Positions 54,900-63,925 of a stretch of DNA of 64,000 nt are shown in pieces. A model generated the notes under the pieces. It made no database searches. It saw nothing but the letters and a program-made list of their open reading frames with translations, and was not told where the DNA came from. Position numbers and translations under genes: made by a program. The DNA comes from JADKIH01 sp031427625. GTDB lineage: Bacteria; Bacteroidota; Bacteroidia; AKYH767-A; 2013-40CM-41-45. Where the stretch lies: NCBI GenBank assembly GCA_031427625.1, contig JANPNV010000111.1, positions 1 through 64,000 of the forward strand, given 5' to 3'. Numbering within the stretch: the first letter of the stretch is position 1; the number at the start of each line of letters is the position of its first letter.

Positions 54900-56147
54900 A
54901 TGGCATTAGTCGAAATTATTACCATTGGTGACGAATTATTAATCGGGCAGGTAGTCGATACGAATAGCGCATGGATTGCAAATCATTTAAATGATATTGG
55001 AATCCGAGTGAAGCAGATATCTTCTGTAAGTGATGATTCTGAGCATATTATAAATGCGTTGAATGAAGCTACCGGCAGGGCGGAGGTTATTATTCTGACC
55101 GGCGGACTGGGACCAACAAAAGATGATATCACAAAAAAGACACTTTGTACATATTTCAATACAGGGGTAAAATTTGACGAGAATTCGTATGAAATAATAA
55201 AAACATTATTTGCCTCGCGCGGAAGAGAAGTGACGCTGATTAACAGGAAGCAGGCTGAAGTACCGAAAAACTGTCAGGTACTGCTGAATAAGTTGGGCAC
55301 AGCACCAGGAATGTGGTTCGAGGACAAAGGGAAAATCGTTGTTTCACTTCCCGGTGTTCCTGCCGAAATGAAAGGGTTAATGAAAGCAGAAGTTCTGCCG
55401 AGGCTTAAAGAAAAATTCAAGCTTGTGCCAATTGTTCATCGCACAATTCTAACTCAGGGTATTGGCGAATCTTTTCTGGCAGAAAAAATTTCCGATTGGG
55501 AAGATCGATTGCCGGCAAATATGAAGTTTGCCTATTTGCCTGCTGCAGGAACCGTCAGACTACGGATTTCAGCAATGGGCGAGAATGAAATCGAATTAAA
55601 TAAAAAAGTCAGAGAAGAATCTGCGAAATTAGAAAAACTGATTAGTGAATTTATTTATGGATATGAAGATGATAAGTTGGAGTCTATCATCGGGCAACTT
55701 CTTCTTCAACAGAAAAAAACAATATCAACTGCCGAAAGTTGTACTGGAGGTTATATTGCTCATAAGATAACTAGCATTCCGGGAAGTAGTGAATATTATG
55801 TTGGCTCGTTGGTTGGATATGCAAATGAAATGAAGATTCAGGAGTTAGGAGTCGACATGCATACACTTGAACAATTCGGTGCTGTCAGCGAACAGGTTGT
55901 ACGAACGATGGTCATTAGTGCGATGAAGAAGTTCAAGACAGATTATGCGATTGCCTGTTCGGGAATAGCCGGACCGGGGGGAGGAACCTCTGAAAAGCCT
56001 GTAGGAACGGTTTGGATAGCCGTGGCTAATTTTGATAAAATAATCACTCGAAAGCTTCAATTGGGATCATATAGAGAGCGTGTTATTCAGGAAACAGCCA
56101 ACTACTCCTTTAATACTTTAAGAAAAATGCTAATCGGTGAGCTTTAA
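54900..56147 (+). CDS. cinA: CinA family nicotinamide-nucleotide amidohydrolase / ADP-ribose pyrophosphatase type
   Basis: 415 residues in two domains. The N-terminal MoCF/COG1058 domain (about 1-170) starts ALVEIITIGDELLIGQVVDT and contains LTGGLGPTKDDITK. The C-terminal CinA domain (about 255-415) has ISTAESCTGGYIAHKITSIPGSS and CSGIAGPGGGTSEKPVGTVW, the deamidase site of NMN recycling. Length and order match the fused form. It opens the conserved Bacteroidota run that continues with rpmB. Confidence 0.95.
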   Translation: MALVEIITIGDELLIGQVVDTNSAWIANHLNDIGIRVKQISSVSDDSEHIINALNEATGRAEVIILTGGLGPTKDDITKKTLCTYFNTGVKFDENSYEIIKTLFASRGREVTLINRKQAEVPKNCQVLLNKLGTAPGMWFEDKGKIVVSLPGVPAEMKGLMKAEVLPRLKEKFKLVPIVHRTILTQGIGESFLAEKISDWEDRLPANMKFAYLPAAGTVRLRISAMGENEIELNKKVREESAKLEKLISEFIYGYEDDKLESIIGQLLLQQKKTISTAESCTGGYIAHKITSIPGSSEYYVGSLVGYANEMKIQELGVDMHTLEQFGAVSEQVVRTMVISAMKKFKTDYAIACSGIAGPGGGTSEKPVGTVWIAVANFDKIITRKLQLGSYRERVIQETANYSFNTLRKMLIGEL

Positions 56148-56220
56148 ATGGATTGAAAATAAGCAGTTTAAATAAAACGTTCTTTTATTAACGATAATTT
56201 CCAGATTCTTAAATTATTCT

Positions 56221-56228
56221 TATCTTCG
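56221..56228 (+). promoter_or_regulatory. -7 promoter element of rpmB
   Basis: TATCTTCG lies 22 nt before the rpmB ATG. Its presence indicates that rpmB is not wholly dependent on the cinA promoter. Confidence 0.45.
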
Positions 56229-56250
56229 CGCCACTAAAAACTGATCGAAA

Positions 56251-56484
56251 ATGGCTCGTATTTGTGATTTAACGGGAAAAAAGGCAATGAAAGGAAATAG
56301 TGTTTCCTTTTCTAATAAGAAGACTAAGCGTAGATTTTATCCTAATCTGCATACTAAGAAGTTCTTTGTTCCTGAATTAAAGGAATGGATAACTCTAAAG
56401 GTTTCAACAAGCGCTCTGCGTACTATCGATAAGATGGGAATCAGTGCAGCAATTGAAAAAGCTATCCGCAAAGGAAGTATCTAA
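56251..56484 (+). CDS. rpmB: 50S ribosomal protein L28
   Basis: 77 residues, full length, starting MARICDLTGKKAMKGNSVSF and containing the basic TKRRFYPNLHTKKFFVPEL segment typical of L28. Only two Cys-like positions differ from zinc-binding L28 forms; a Zn ribbon is not complete here. It is followed by an intrinsic terminator and the aminopeptidase gene, whereas in most Bacteroidota rpmG comes next. Confidence 0.96.
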   Translation: MARICDLTGKKAMKGNSVSFSNKKTKRRFYPNLHTKKFFVPELKEWITLKVSTSALRTIDKMGISAAIEKAIRKGSI

Positions 56485-56507
56485 AAAAAATATAATCTTA
56501 TTTGGAT

Positions 56508-56535
56508 GCCGGAGCTTTTTGTTCCGGCTTTTTTT
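56508..56535 (+). terminator. Rho-independent terminator of rpmB
   Basis: GCCGGA (56508-56513) pairs with TCCGGC (56523-56528), extended by a G-U and a C-G pair, and is followed by seven T's. It falls between the rpmB stop and the aminopeptidase ATG. An alternative upstream ATG of the next ORF (56502) would lie at the edge of this terminator, so 56547 is the better start. Confidence 0.85.
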
Positions 56536-56546
56536 ATTTTTATAAA

Positions 56547-57959
56547 ATGATCAGAAAAATCTGCTTTCTTATTTTTCTTTTCCTTTCTGTTGCTGAATTG
56601 CATGCACAGAAAAATAATTTATTCAGATACGATAGTGATTACCCCGATAGTAGTGTTTACTCGGGAAGGAGAATTGAACTAAGAAATAAACTTCCTGATA
56701 ATTCAGTTGCTATTGTTTTTTCGGCTCCTGTCAGAAATCGTTCGACTGATGTCGACTACCGTTATCATCAAAATCCTGATTTTTATTATCTCACCGGTTT
56801 CACTTCATCGAATTCATTGCTACTGATTTTTAAAGATAACCAGTCAATTAACGGAAATTTTGCCAACGAGTTTTTATTTATTCCCGCTAGGAAAAAACAG
56901 AAAGAGTTATGGACTGGTCGAATGGCATCTGTCGAGGACGCAGATGAAATATCAGGAATTAAATCCATCATAAATGCATGTGCTTTCGATACACTATTCT
57001 TTGATTTCGAAAAGTTCGATAAAATACTTTTTGCGAATCTCCCGGTGGGAATGACGGACAATAAGCAGGATACCTGCGATTTATCAGATCTTGTCACTTC
57101 ATTTAAGAGGAAGTCGCAATTTCCCTCGCCGAACGGAGACTCTTACATTCTCCGAAAAACACTTTCAGGTATGCGTGAAATAAAACGTGAATCTGAACTT
57201 GTTCTGCTACGTAAAGCAATATCTATTTCCTGTCTTGGACATATTGCTATGATGAAGAACTTGAAACCGGGAATGCATGAGTATGAAATTCAATCAGTGG
57301 GAGAATATGTTTTCAGAAATAAAGGTGCTGAGGATGTTGGTTATCCAAGCATCTGTGGTGGCGCCGAAAATTCCTGCATTCTTCACTATGAGACTAATCG
57401 TAGAGAGCTGAAGAATGGCGACTTGATTCTCCTCGATATGGGCGCAGAATATCATGGTTATACAGCTGATGTGACCCGGACACTTCCCGTTGGCGGTAAA
57501 TTTTCGAAGGAGCAGAAAATAATTTATAACCTCGTCAGGCAGGCTCAGGATTCAGCTTTTTCAATGTGTAAGCCCGGAAGTGAATTCCATGATCCGCATA
57601 AAGCGGCCGTATCTGTTATTAAAAAAGGGTTGCTTGACCTTGGAATTATCAAAGATGAAAAGGAATTCTCACAATACTTTATGCATGGAACATCACATTA
57701 TCTCGGTCTCGATGTGCACGATGTCGGGGCCTTTGGTGCACTGAAGGCAGGAAACGTTATAACGATTGAGCCAGGCATCTACATTACAGCAGATAGCCCT
57801 TGTGATCCTAAATGGTGGAATATTGGAATTCGAATAGAAGATGATGTTTTAATAACTGCAACAGGTTACGAGAATTTGTCGGGCGCATGCCCGTCAAATG
57901 CCGCTGATATTGAGATGTTGATGAAATCATCTTCATCAGCCCCAGAACTCATTCGATAA
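56547..57959 (+). CDS. Xaa-Pro aminopeptidase (aminopeptidase P) with signal peptide
   Basis: Metallopeptidase of the M24 family, 470 residues from the ATG at 56547. A signal peptide (MIRKICFLIFLFLSVAELHA) targets it outside the cytoplasm. The N-terminal domain (about 25-185) has FSAPVRNRSTDVDYRYHQNP. The catalytic domain has the five metal ligands: Asp in LLDMGAEYHGYTADVTRT (two), His in HGTSHYLGLDVHDVG, and Glu in TIEPGIYI and RIEDDVLI. It interrupts the rpmB-rpmG neighbourhood and has no ribosomal link. Confidence 0.92.
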   Translation: MIRKICFLIFLFLSVAELHAQKNNLFRYDSDYPDSSVYSGRRIELRNKLPDNSVAIVFSAPVRNRSTDVDYRYHQNPDFYYLTGFTSSNSLLLIFKDNQSINGNFANEFLFIPARKKQKELWTGRMASVEDADEISGIKSIINACAFDTLFFDFEKFDKILFANLPVGMTDNKQDTCDLSDLVTSFKRKSQFPSPNGDSYILRKTLSGMREIKRESELVLLRKAISISCLGHIAMMKNLKPGMHEYEIQSVGEYVFRNKGAEDVGYPSICGGAENSCILHYETNRRELKNGDLILLDMGAEYHGYTADVTRTLPVGGKFSKEQKIIYNLVRQAQDSAFSMCKPGSEFHDPHKAAVSVIKKGLLDLGIIKDEKEFSQYFMHGTSHYLGLDVHDVGAFGALKAGNVITIEPGIYITADSPCDPKWWNIGIRIEDDVLITATGYENLSGACPSNAADIEMLMKSSSSAPELIR

Positions 57960-57995
57960 TTTCTGCATTTATTTGTAAAAATTAGTAAGAATAGG

Positions 57996-58026
57996 TTTGT
58001 TATCTGAACTTATAACCCTATATTTG
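57996..58026 (+). promoter_or_regulatory. Full consensus promoter of rpmG
   Basis: TTTG at 57996-57999 and TATATTTG at 58019-58026, with exactly 19 bp between them, are a perfect TTTG-N19-TAnnTTTG. The start site would be near 58030, giving a leader of about 19 nt before the rpmG ATG. It is the best promoter in the window. Confidence 0.75.
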
Positions 58027-58048
58027 CACCCCGAAAATTAGCTTAGAA

Positions 58049-58231
58049 ATGGCAAAAAAAGGCAGTAGAATACAGGTGATATTGGAGTGTACAGAGCATA
58101 AAACCAGCGGTAAGCCGGGAATGTCTCGTTATATAACTACCAAAAATAAGAAAAACACAACAGAGCGTCTTGAGTTGAAGAAGTACAATTCTATTCTCAA
58201 GAAAATGACTGTTCACAAAGAAATTAAATAA
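58049..58231 (+). CDS. rpmG: 50S ribosomal protein L33
   Basis: 60 residues, canonical L33, starting MAKKGSRIQVILECTEHKTS and continuing with SRYITTKNKKNTTERLELKK. The zinc CxxC pairs are not complete, so it is the metal-independent form. It begins a transcript that probably includes the DUF4295 gene 17 bp downstream. Confidence 0.97.
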   Translation: MAKKGSRIQVILECTEHKTSGKPGMSRYITTKNKKNTTERLELKKYNSILKKMTVHKEIK

Positions 58232-58247
58232 GTAAAAAAGCAGAATC

Positions 58248-58403
58248 ATGGCAAAGAAGGTTGTCGCAACGCTGAAAAGCGGAAAAGGAAAAGAATTTTC
58301 CAAAGTAATTAAGATGATTAAGAATTCTGAAACCGGTTCATACCAGTTTAAGGAAGAAGTGGTGCATAATGATCACGTCAAAGATTTTCTTAAATCAAAG
58401 TAA
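58248..58403 (+). CDS. DUF4295 small ribosome-linked protein (51 aa)
   Basis: ATG at 58248, TAA at 58401-58403. The 51-residue product starts MAKKVVATLKSGKGKEFSKV and ends KDFLKSK. It is basic and belongs to DUF4295, a family found in Bacteroidota almost always between rpmG and ftsY, exactly as here. A structural or assembly role on the ribosome is inferred from context. It is too short for length-limited ORF calling. An intrinsic terminator follows 23 nt later. Confidence 0.93.
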   Translation: MAKKVVATLKSGKGKEFSKVIKMIKNSETGSYQFKEEVVHNDHVKDFLKSK

Positions 58404-58424
58404 TTTACTTTTAAAAGATATTAA

Positions 58425-58457
58425 GAGCTTCTTTCAATCAGAAAGGAGCTTTTTTAT
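58425..58457 (+). terminator. Rho-independent terminator after the DUF4295 gene
   Basis: CTTTC (58431-58435) pairs with GAAAG (58441-58445), continued by a T-G pair and AGCT/AGCT, giving a 10-bp stem followed by a T-run. It ends the rpmG-DUF4295 transcript and separates it from ftsY. Confidence 0.8.
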
Positions 58458-58508
58458 TTAACTGAATTCGCATTACTTCTAATTGTTTTTAATGCCTTAT
58501 CGCACATC

Positions 58509-59459
58509 ATGGGATTGTTCAGTATTTTCAGTAAAGAAAAAAAGGAAAGTCTTGACAAGGGTCTGGAAAAAACAAAGTCCGGACTGTTTTCCAGAATTGC
58601 TAAAGCAGTTGTCGGTAAATCTAACGTAGATGCCGAAGTTCTCGATAACCTCGAGGAAATACTCGTAAGCTCTGATGTGGGGGTTAATACAACTCTTAAA
58701 ATAATTAAGCGTCTTGAAGCAAGAGTTGCCAAGGATAAATATGTCGGTGCTGATGAATTAAACCGCCTGTTAAAGGAGGAGGTTACTGCTCTTTTAAATG
58801 AAAATGATTCTACGGATGAAACAGATTTCGTTATCCCTGAAAATAAAAAACCGTATGTGATTATGGTTGTTGGAGTTAATGGAGTAGGCAAAACAACAAC
58901 CATTGGCAAACTGGGATTCCAATTCAAACAGGCCGGAAAGAGTGTTCTTCTGGGTGCTGCTGATACTTTCCGTGCTGCTGCTGTAGATCAACTCGACATC
59001 TGGAGTAAACGTATCGGAGTATCGATTGTTAAACAGCCCATGGGATCTGATCCTGCTGCTGTGGCATTCGATTCTGTTCAGTCGGCTGTTAGCCAGAAAG
59101 TGGATGTTGTTATTATTGATACTGCAGGCCGTCTTCATAATAAGGTAAATCTTATGAACGAGCTTTCAAAAATAAAGCGCGTGATTCAAAAAGTAATTCC
59201 AGATGCGCCACATGAAATATTACTTGTACTCGACGCATCAACAGGACAAAATGCAATCGAACAGGCACGCCAGTTTATCATGACGACGGAAGTCAATGCC
59301 ATCGCACTTACCAAACTTGATGGTACGGCTAAAGGCGGCGTCGTTATTGGTATTTCTGACGAATTTAAAATTCCCGTAAAATACATTGGCGTTGGTGAAA
59401 AGATGGAAGACCTCCAGGTTTTCAATAAGGCTGAATTCGTTGATTCATTGTTCAGCTAA
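58509..59459 (+). CDS. ftsY: Signal recognition particle receptor FtsY
   Basis: GTPase that docks SRP-ribosome complexes on the membrane. 316 residues. It has only the NG core: the N domain (about 20-95), then the P-loop GVNGVGKTT (122-130), ADTFRAAAVDQL, DTAGRLH, and TKLDGTAKGG. The long acidic A domain of E. coli FtsY is absent, as is normal outside gammaproteobacteria. It starts about 50 nt after a terminator and lies 27 bp ahead of rimO. Confidence 0.97.
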   Translation: MGLFSIFSKEKKESLDKGLEKTKSGLFSRIAKAVVGKSNVDAEVLDNLEEILVSSDVGVNTTLKIIKRLEARVAKDKYVGADELNRLLKEEVTALLNENDSTDETDFVIPENKKPYVIMVVGVNGVGKTTTIGKLGFQFKQAGKSVLLGAADTFRAAAVDQLDIWSKRIGVSIVKQPMGSDPAAVAFDSVQSAVSQKVDVVIIDTAGRLHNKVNLMNELSKIKRVIQKVIPDAPHEILLVLDASTGQNAIEQARQFIMTTEVNAIALTKLDGTAKGGVVIGISDEFKIPVKYIGVGEKMEDLQVFNKAEFVDSLFS

Positions 59460-59486
59460 TATTTCTCTTATTTATTTTAAACATAA

Positions 59487-60803
59487 ATGAAGACCCGTAC
59501 ACTAAAAAAAAATAAGATCAATGTTATTACTCTCGGCTGTTCGAAAAATATTTTCGATAGCGAAGTAATGATGGGTCAGCTACGGGCATCTAAATTTGAT
59601 GTAGCTCATGAATCGACAGATGAAGATGCATCTATAATAATCATAAACACATGCGGCTTTATCGATAATGCCAAGCAGGAAAGTATCGATACGATTCTGC
59701 AATTTGCAAAAGCAAAAGAGGAGGGCAGAATTGAAAAACTGATTGTTACTGGTTGTCTGAGTGAACGATATAAACCAGAACTGCAGAAAGAAATTAAAAA
59801 CGTTGACGAATTTTTCGGCACGCGCGATTTACCAAAACTTCTGAAATCTCTCGGTGCCGATTACAAGCATGAGCTGGTTGGAGAAAGATTGTTAACAACA
59901 CCTCAGCATTATGCATACCTGAAAATTTCGGAGGGATGCGACCGGCCATGTTCATTCTGTGCAATTCCACTCATGCGTGGAAATCACCTGAGTGTTCCTA
60001 TGGAATCCCTTGTACAGCAAGCCCGCAATCTTGCATCAAAAGGTGTGAAGGAATTAATTCTGATCGCTCAGGATCTTACTTATTATGGTCTCGACATTTA
60101 TAAAAAAAGGAATCTCTCCGAATTACTATTAAAATTGTCCGATGTTGAAGGAGTCGAATGGATTCGATTACACTATGCATTTCCTTCAGGATTTCCTCTC
60201 GATATTCTCGATGCAATGAACGAGAGAAAAAATATCTGTAATTACCTCGACATGCCTTTACAGCATATTTCCGACAATATGCTAAAGAGCATGCGCCGTG
60301 GTACAACGAAACAGAAAACGATCGACCTGGTCAATATGATTCGTGATAAAGTACCCGGCATCACCATGCGAACTACCCTCATTGCAGGATATCCCGGAGA
60401 AACTGAAACTGATTTTAATGAGATGAAGGAGTGGGTAAGCGAAACACGCTTCGAACGATTAGGGATTTTCACCTATTCGCATGAGGAAAATACTCATGCT
60501 TATTCTTTGATTGATAATGTTCCCCTTGAAGTCAAGCAGAAACGGGCCTCTGAAATAATGAGCATTCAAAAAGATATATCATCAAGTTTGAATGAGAGAA
60601 AAACCGGAAATGAATATTTAGTACTTATCGACAGGAAAGAAGGCGATTATTTTATTGGCAGAACTGAATCCGATTCTCCCGAAGTGGATAATGAAGTTTT
60701 AATTGAGGCATCAAAAAATTATTTACGCATTGGTGATTTTGCTAAGATCCGTATTACAGATGCTAATGAGTTTGATCTTTTCGGTGAACCGGTTTTGGCT
60801 TAA
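59487..60803 (+). CDS. rimO: Ribosomal protein S12 methylthiotransferase RimO
   Basis: Radical-SAM enzyme that methylthiolates an Asp of ribosomal protein S12. 438 residues. The N-terminal cluster cysteines are 18, 56 and 90 (TLGCSKN, NTCGFID, VTGCLSE); the radical-SAM triplet is 151/155/158 (CDRPCSFCAIPLMRG); a TRAM domain lies at the C-terminus. CAIPLMRG and GCSKN separate it from MtaB. It is co-directional with ftsY. Its stop overlaps the stop of the convergent polysaccharide gene. Confidence 0.97.
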   Translation: MKTRTLKKNKINVITLGCSKNIFDSEVMMGQLRASKFDVAHESTDEDASIIIINTCGFIDNAKQESIDTILQFAKAKEEGRIEKLIVTGCLSERYKPELQKEIKNVDEFFGTRDLPKLLKSLGADYKHELVGERLLTTPQHYAYLKISEGCDRPCSFCAIPLMRGNHLSVPMESLVQQARNLASKGVKELILIAQDLTYYGLDIYKKRNLSELLLKLSDVEGVEWIRLHYAFPSGFPLDILDAMNERKNICNYLDMPLQHISDNMLKSMRRGTTKQKTIDLVNMIRDKVPGITMRTTLIAGYPGETETDFNEMKEWVSETRFERLGIFTYSHEENTHAYSLIDNVPLEVKQKRASEIMSIQKDISSSLNERKTGNEYLVLIDRKEGDYFIGRTESDSPEVDNEVLIEASKNYLRIGDFAKIRITDANEFDLFGEPVLA

Positions 60804-62671
60804 CTGTCTAGTTTTTCATAGAGCGAATTAGCCGAGATATATTCCGGTAAAATAGATTTCATTTTCCTTACGATTGCTTCATTTTCCTGCAGCTTAAACA
60901 GGTCAATCAATTCAATCAGATTTTTTTCAAATTCTTCGAATGGATATTCCCTCACTTTCGCAATCATAATTTTCTGGTGATGTGTCGGCAAAGTTGTCTC
61001 CTTATCTGCCAAAAGTTCTTCATAGATTTTCTCTCCCGGGCGAAGACCAGTAAAGACAATTTGAATGTCTTTCCCCAATGTAAGTCCTGAAAGCTGAATC
61101 ATCTTCTTCGCAAGATCTGCTATCCGGATACTTTTGCCCATGTCGAATATAAATATCTCACCACCTTTCCCGATTGCACCTGCTTCGAGAACAAGCTGGC
61201 ACGCTTCCGGAATAGTCATAAAGAATCGGGTAATATCCGGATGAGTTACTGTTATCGGCCCGCCTTCTTCTATTTGTTTTTTAAACCTCGGAATAACAGA
61301 CCCGTTTGAGTCAAGTACATTGCCGAATCGCGTAGTCACGAAGCGAGTAGGGCCAAGTTTATTTAACGACTGACAATAAATTTCTGCTATCCGTTTGGTT
61401 GCCCCCATAATCGATGTAGGATTCACGGCTTTATCGGTGCTGATCATGACAAATTTACCGACCTTATATTTTCTTGATAAGTCTGCAATTGTTTTTGTCC
61501 CTTCAACATTGGTGAGAATAGCTTCCGATGGATTATTCTCCATAATCGGAACATGTTTATAGGCGGCAGCATGAAAAACTACTTCAGGATGAAACGCCTG
61601 AAACACTCTTTCCATTCTTTCAATCTGTCTGATGTCGCCGAGTACGGTCTCAAAATTTTTCCAGCGAAATCGTTCGCTCAGATCAAGTTCGAGATCATAC
61701 AATGCCGATTCTGCCTGATCCACTATCACAAGTAATTTTGGTTTGAATGGAATAATCTGCCGGGCAATTTCGCTGCCAATTGATCCTGCGCCACCAGTGA
61801 TAAGAATAGTTTTTCCTGTAAGCTGGTTTCTGATCAGATCAGCATCAAGAAGAATCGGTTCTCTCTCCAGCAAATCATCGATCTTAATTTTCTTGATCTG
61901 CTTAAAACTAAGTTCCCCGTTAATCCAACTTGTAACCGGAGGCACATTCAGAATTCTTACATCGTATAACAAACATTTTTCAATGATCGATTGTTTTTGT
62001 ACGGGTGATATATTCTGAATGCTAATTATCATGTGATATACTTGATTGGATCGAAGTATATCCTCCAATTCTGAAGAGTGATAGATCTTAATTCCTTCAA
62101 CTGTTTTGCCTTTCTTGGAGTTATCATCATCAATAAATCCGATAACTTTATAGCGCGTTCCTGCATCACGATCAAGTGCTCGCTTGGTGATAAGCCCGGA
62201 TTCTCCCGCACCGTATATTAGTATTTCTTGCTTATCGCGCGACGGATTCTTAAGTTCCTGGTAAATAGTCTTCACCAGAATTCTGAATGCAGTCAGGGTA
62301 AATACTGATGTGAAATAATCAATGATTATTATCGAAAAAGGAACTAGATAGATGCCTGTGAAATGATAAGATACGGGGTTGGCAAGAGCCAGAAAAATAC
62401 TTCCACCCGTGATCGTATAAAATACACGTAGTGCATCTTTTGTACTTGTATACCGTATGATTCCCTGATATAATCTGGATAATAAGAAGCTGCCGGCTCT
62501 GACGATAAGCAGGGCAGGGATTGCGATTTTCCAAAGGGAAATTTCTATCTCAGGCACACGGAAATTAAACCTGACCTGGTATGCAAGCATGAGCGAAGAA
62601 AGACAGATGAACAGATCGATTAGAAAGATGATCCACCTTGGAGTATTACGCTCGGAAATTTTAATTGCCAT
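60800..62671 (-). CDS. Membrane-anchored nucleotide-sugar dehydratase (PglF/WbpM/CapD type)
   Basis: 623 residues. Four N-terminal membrane helices (about 10-135) precede a CoA-binding-like Rossmann domain (YGAGESGLITKRAL, about 150) and a C-terminal extended-SDR catalytic domain (ITGGAGSIGSEIARQI, about 295). The catalytic region is STDKAVNPTSIMGATKR. The SDR tyrosine is a methionine there, as in PglF-type UDP-GlcNAc C4,6-dehydratases. It would initiate synthesis of a modified amino sugar for glycans or capsule. It faces the glycosyltransferase gene at 62783. Confidence 0.92.
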   Translation of the reverse strand: MAIKISERNTPRWIIFLIDLFICLSSLMLAYQVRFNFRVPEIEISLWKIAIPALLIVRAGSFLLSRLYQGIIRYTSTKDALRVFYTITGGSIFLALANPVSYHFTGIYLVPFSIIIIDYFTSVFTLTAFRILVKTIYQELKNPSRDKQEILIYGAGESGLITKRALDRDAGTRYKVIGFIDDDNSKKGKTVEGIKIYHSSELEDILRSNQVYHMIISIQNISPVQKQSIIEKCLLYDVRILNVPPVTSWINGELSFKQIKKIKIDDLLEREPILLDADLIRNQLTGKTILITGGAGSIGSEIARQIIPFKPKLLVIVDQAESALYDLELDLSERFRWKNFETVLGDIRQIERMERVFQAFHPEVVFHAAAYKHVPIMENNPSEAILTNVEGTKTIADLSRKYKVGKFVMISTDKAVNPTSIMGATKRIAEIYCQSLNKLGPTRFVTTRFGNVLDSNGSVIPRFKKQIEEGGPITVTHPDITRFFMTIPEACQLVLEAGAIGKGGEIFIFDMGKSIRIADLAKKMIQLSGLTLGKDIQIVFTGLRPGEKIYEELLADKETTLPTHHQKIMIAKVREYPFEEFEKNLIELIDLFKLQENEAIVRKMKSILPEYISANSLYEKLDS

Positions 62672-62688
62672 AGGTCTAGGTAAGTGTT

Positions 62689-62696
62689 CAAATATA
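62689..62696 (-). promoter_or_regulatory. -7 promoter element of the dehydratase gene
   Basis: TATATTTG on the minus strand, an exact TAnnTTTG match, 17 nt from the ATG at 62671. Confidence 0.5.
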
Positions 62697-62744
62697 TGTG
62701 AAAATCGTGGAAGACTAATTCCCCTTTTCGCTTAACTGAATTTT

Positions 62745-62752
62745 TATCTTTG
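62745..62752 (+). promoter_or_regulatory. -7 promoter element of the glycosyltransferase gene
   Basis: TATCTTTG, an exact TAnnTTTG match, ends 30 nt before the ATG at 62783. A longer in-frame reading from TTG at 62750 would start inside this element, which supports 62783 as the start. Confidence 0.6.
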
Positions 62753-62782
62753 CAGAATAGCATCATCAGGAATGCAAAACTA

Positions 62783-63907
62783 ATGAGAATACTTTTTATC
62801 ACCCCATATCCGGAAGGTGTTGCCCCCAGTCAGAGATTTCGTTTCGAGCAGTATTTCGATACTTTATCTGAAAACGGGCATTCTTACCAGGTATCGTCGT
62901 TTCTTGACAAAAAGGCATGGGATATTCTCTATAAAAAAGGACATACTGTTGCCAAAATAATGGCTCTTTTACGCGGGTATTTTCGTCGATTGTCCAATCT
63001 GACAAATCTCGGGAAATTCGACATAATCTTTATTCACCGGGAAGCATCTCCATTTGGTCCGCCATGGTTCGAATGGCTTGTAACAAAAGTATTCAGGAAG
63101 TATTCAATATATGATTTTGACGATGCAATCTGGATTCCGAATGCATCAGAATCAAATCGCAAACTGACTATGTTGTTTAAGCGATTTTCAAATGCATCTG
63201 ATATCTGTCGCTGGTCAAATGTTGTTTCTGTCGGAAATACTTACTTGTCAGAATTTGCCTCAAAAGAAAATAAGAACGTCGTCATAAACCCAACAACTAT
63301 CGATACAGACCAATTACATAATACCACGAGAGACCATGACAATGAGAAAGTCATCATTGGCTGGACCGGATCGCATTCAACGGTTCAATACCTGGATGTA
63401 TTATATCCGGTTCTGAAAAGATTAGAGGAAAAATATGATTTTGAGTTTCATGTTATTTGCGATGTACCACCAAAATTTAAACTTAAGTCGATGAAGTTTA
63501 TTCGCTGGTCTAAACAGAATGAGATAAACGACTTACTCAATCTCAATATCGGAGTAATGCCTCTGCCTGCAGATATCTGGGCTAAGGGAAAATGTGGATT
63601 CAAAGCACTTCAATACATGGCTCTCGGAATTCCTGCCGTCGTTTCCGATGTCGGTGTGAATGCAGAAATCGTTGAACATGATTTAAACGGATGTGTCTGT
63701 AATACTGAATTAGAATGGGAGGATTGCCTTGAAAAACTTATCACCAATTCAGTTTATCTTAAAAAACTAAGTAGTCATACTCGCGATAAAATCGTCAATA
63801 ACTATTCACTTAAATCAAATACTTTAAATTTTCTTAGCTTGTTCAATATTAATCAGGCCATCGATCATAAATTGAAAAGCTCAAAGACTTCAACAATTAA
63901 AAATTAA
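62783..63907 (+). CDS. Glycosyltransferase family 4 type protein
   Basis: 374 residues from the ATG at 62783. GT-B fold. The N-terminal domain begins MRILFITPYPEGVAPSQRFR, and the C-terminal domain begins with the nucleotide-sugar segment VIIGWTGSHSTVQYLDVL. The region GKCGFKALQYMALGIPAVVS carries the C-terminal acceptor/donor motif of GT4. The acceptor and sugar are unknown. With the divergent dehydratase it marks a surface-glycan locus at the right of the window. Confidence 0.88.
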   Translation: MRILFITPYPEGVAPSQRFRFEQYFDTLSENGHSYQVSSFLDKKAWDILYKKGHTVAKIMALLRGYFRRLSNLTNLGKFDIIFIHREASPFGPPWFEWLVTKVFRKYSIYDFDDAIWIPNASESNRKLTMLFKRFSNASDICRWSNVVSVGNTYLSEFASKENKNVVINPTTIDTDQLHNTTRDHDNEKVIIGWTGSHSTVQYLDVLYPVLKRLEEKYDFEFHVICDVPPKFKLKSMKFIRWSKQNEINDLLNLNIGVMPLPADIWAKGKCGFKALQYMALGIPAVVSDVGVNAEIVEHDLNGCVCNTELEWEDCLEKLITNSVYLKKLSSHTRDKIVNNYSLKSNTLNFLSLFNINQAIDHKLKSSKTSTIKN

Positions 63908-63925
63908 TATATAAATTCAATAAAG

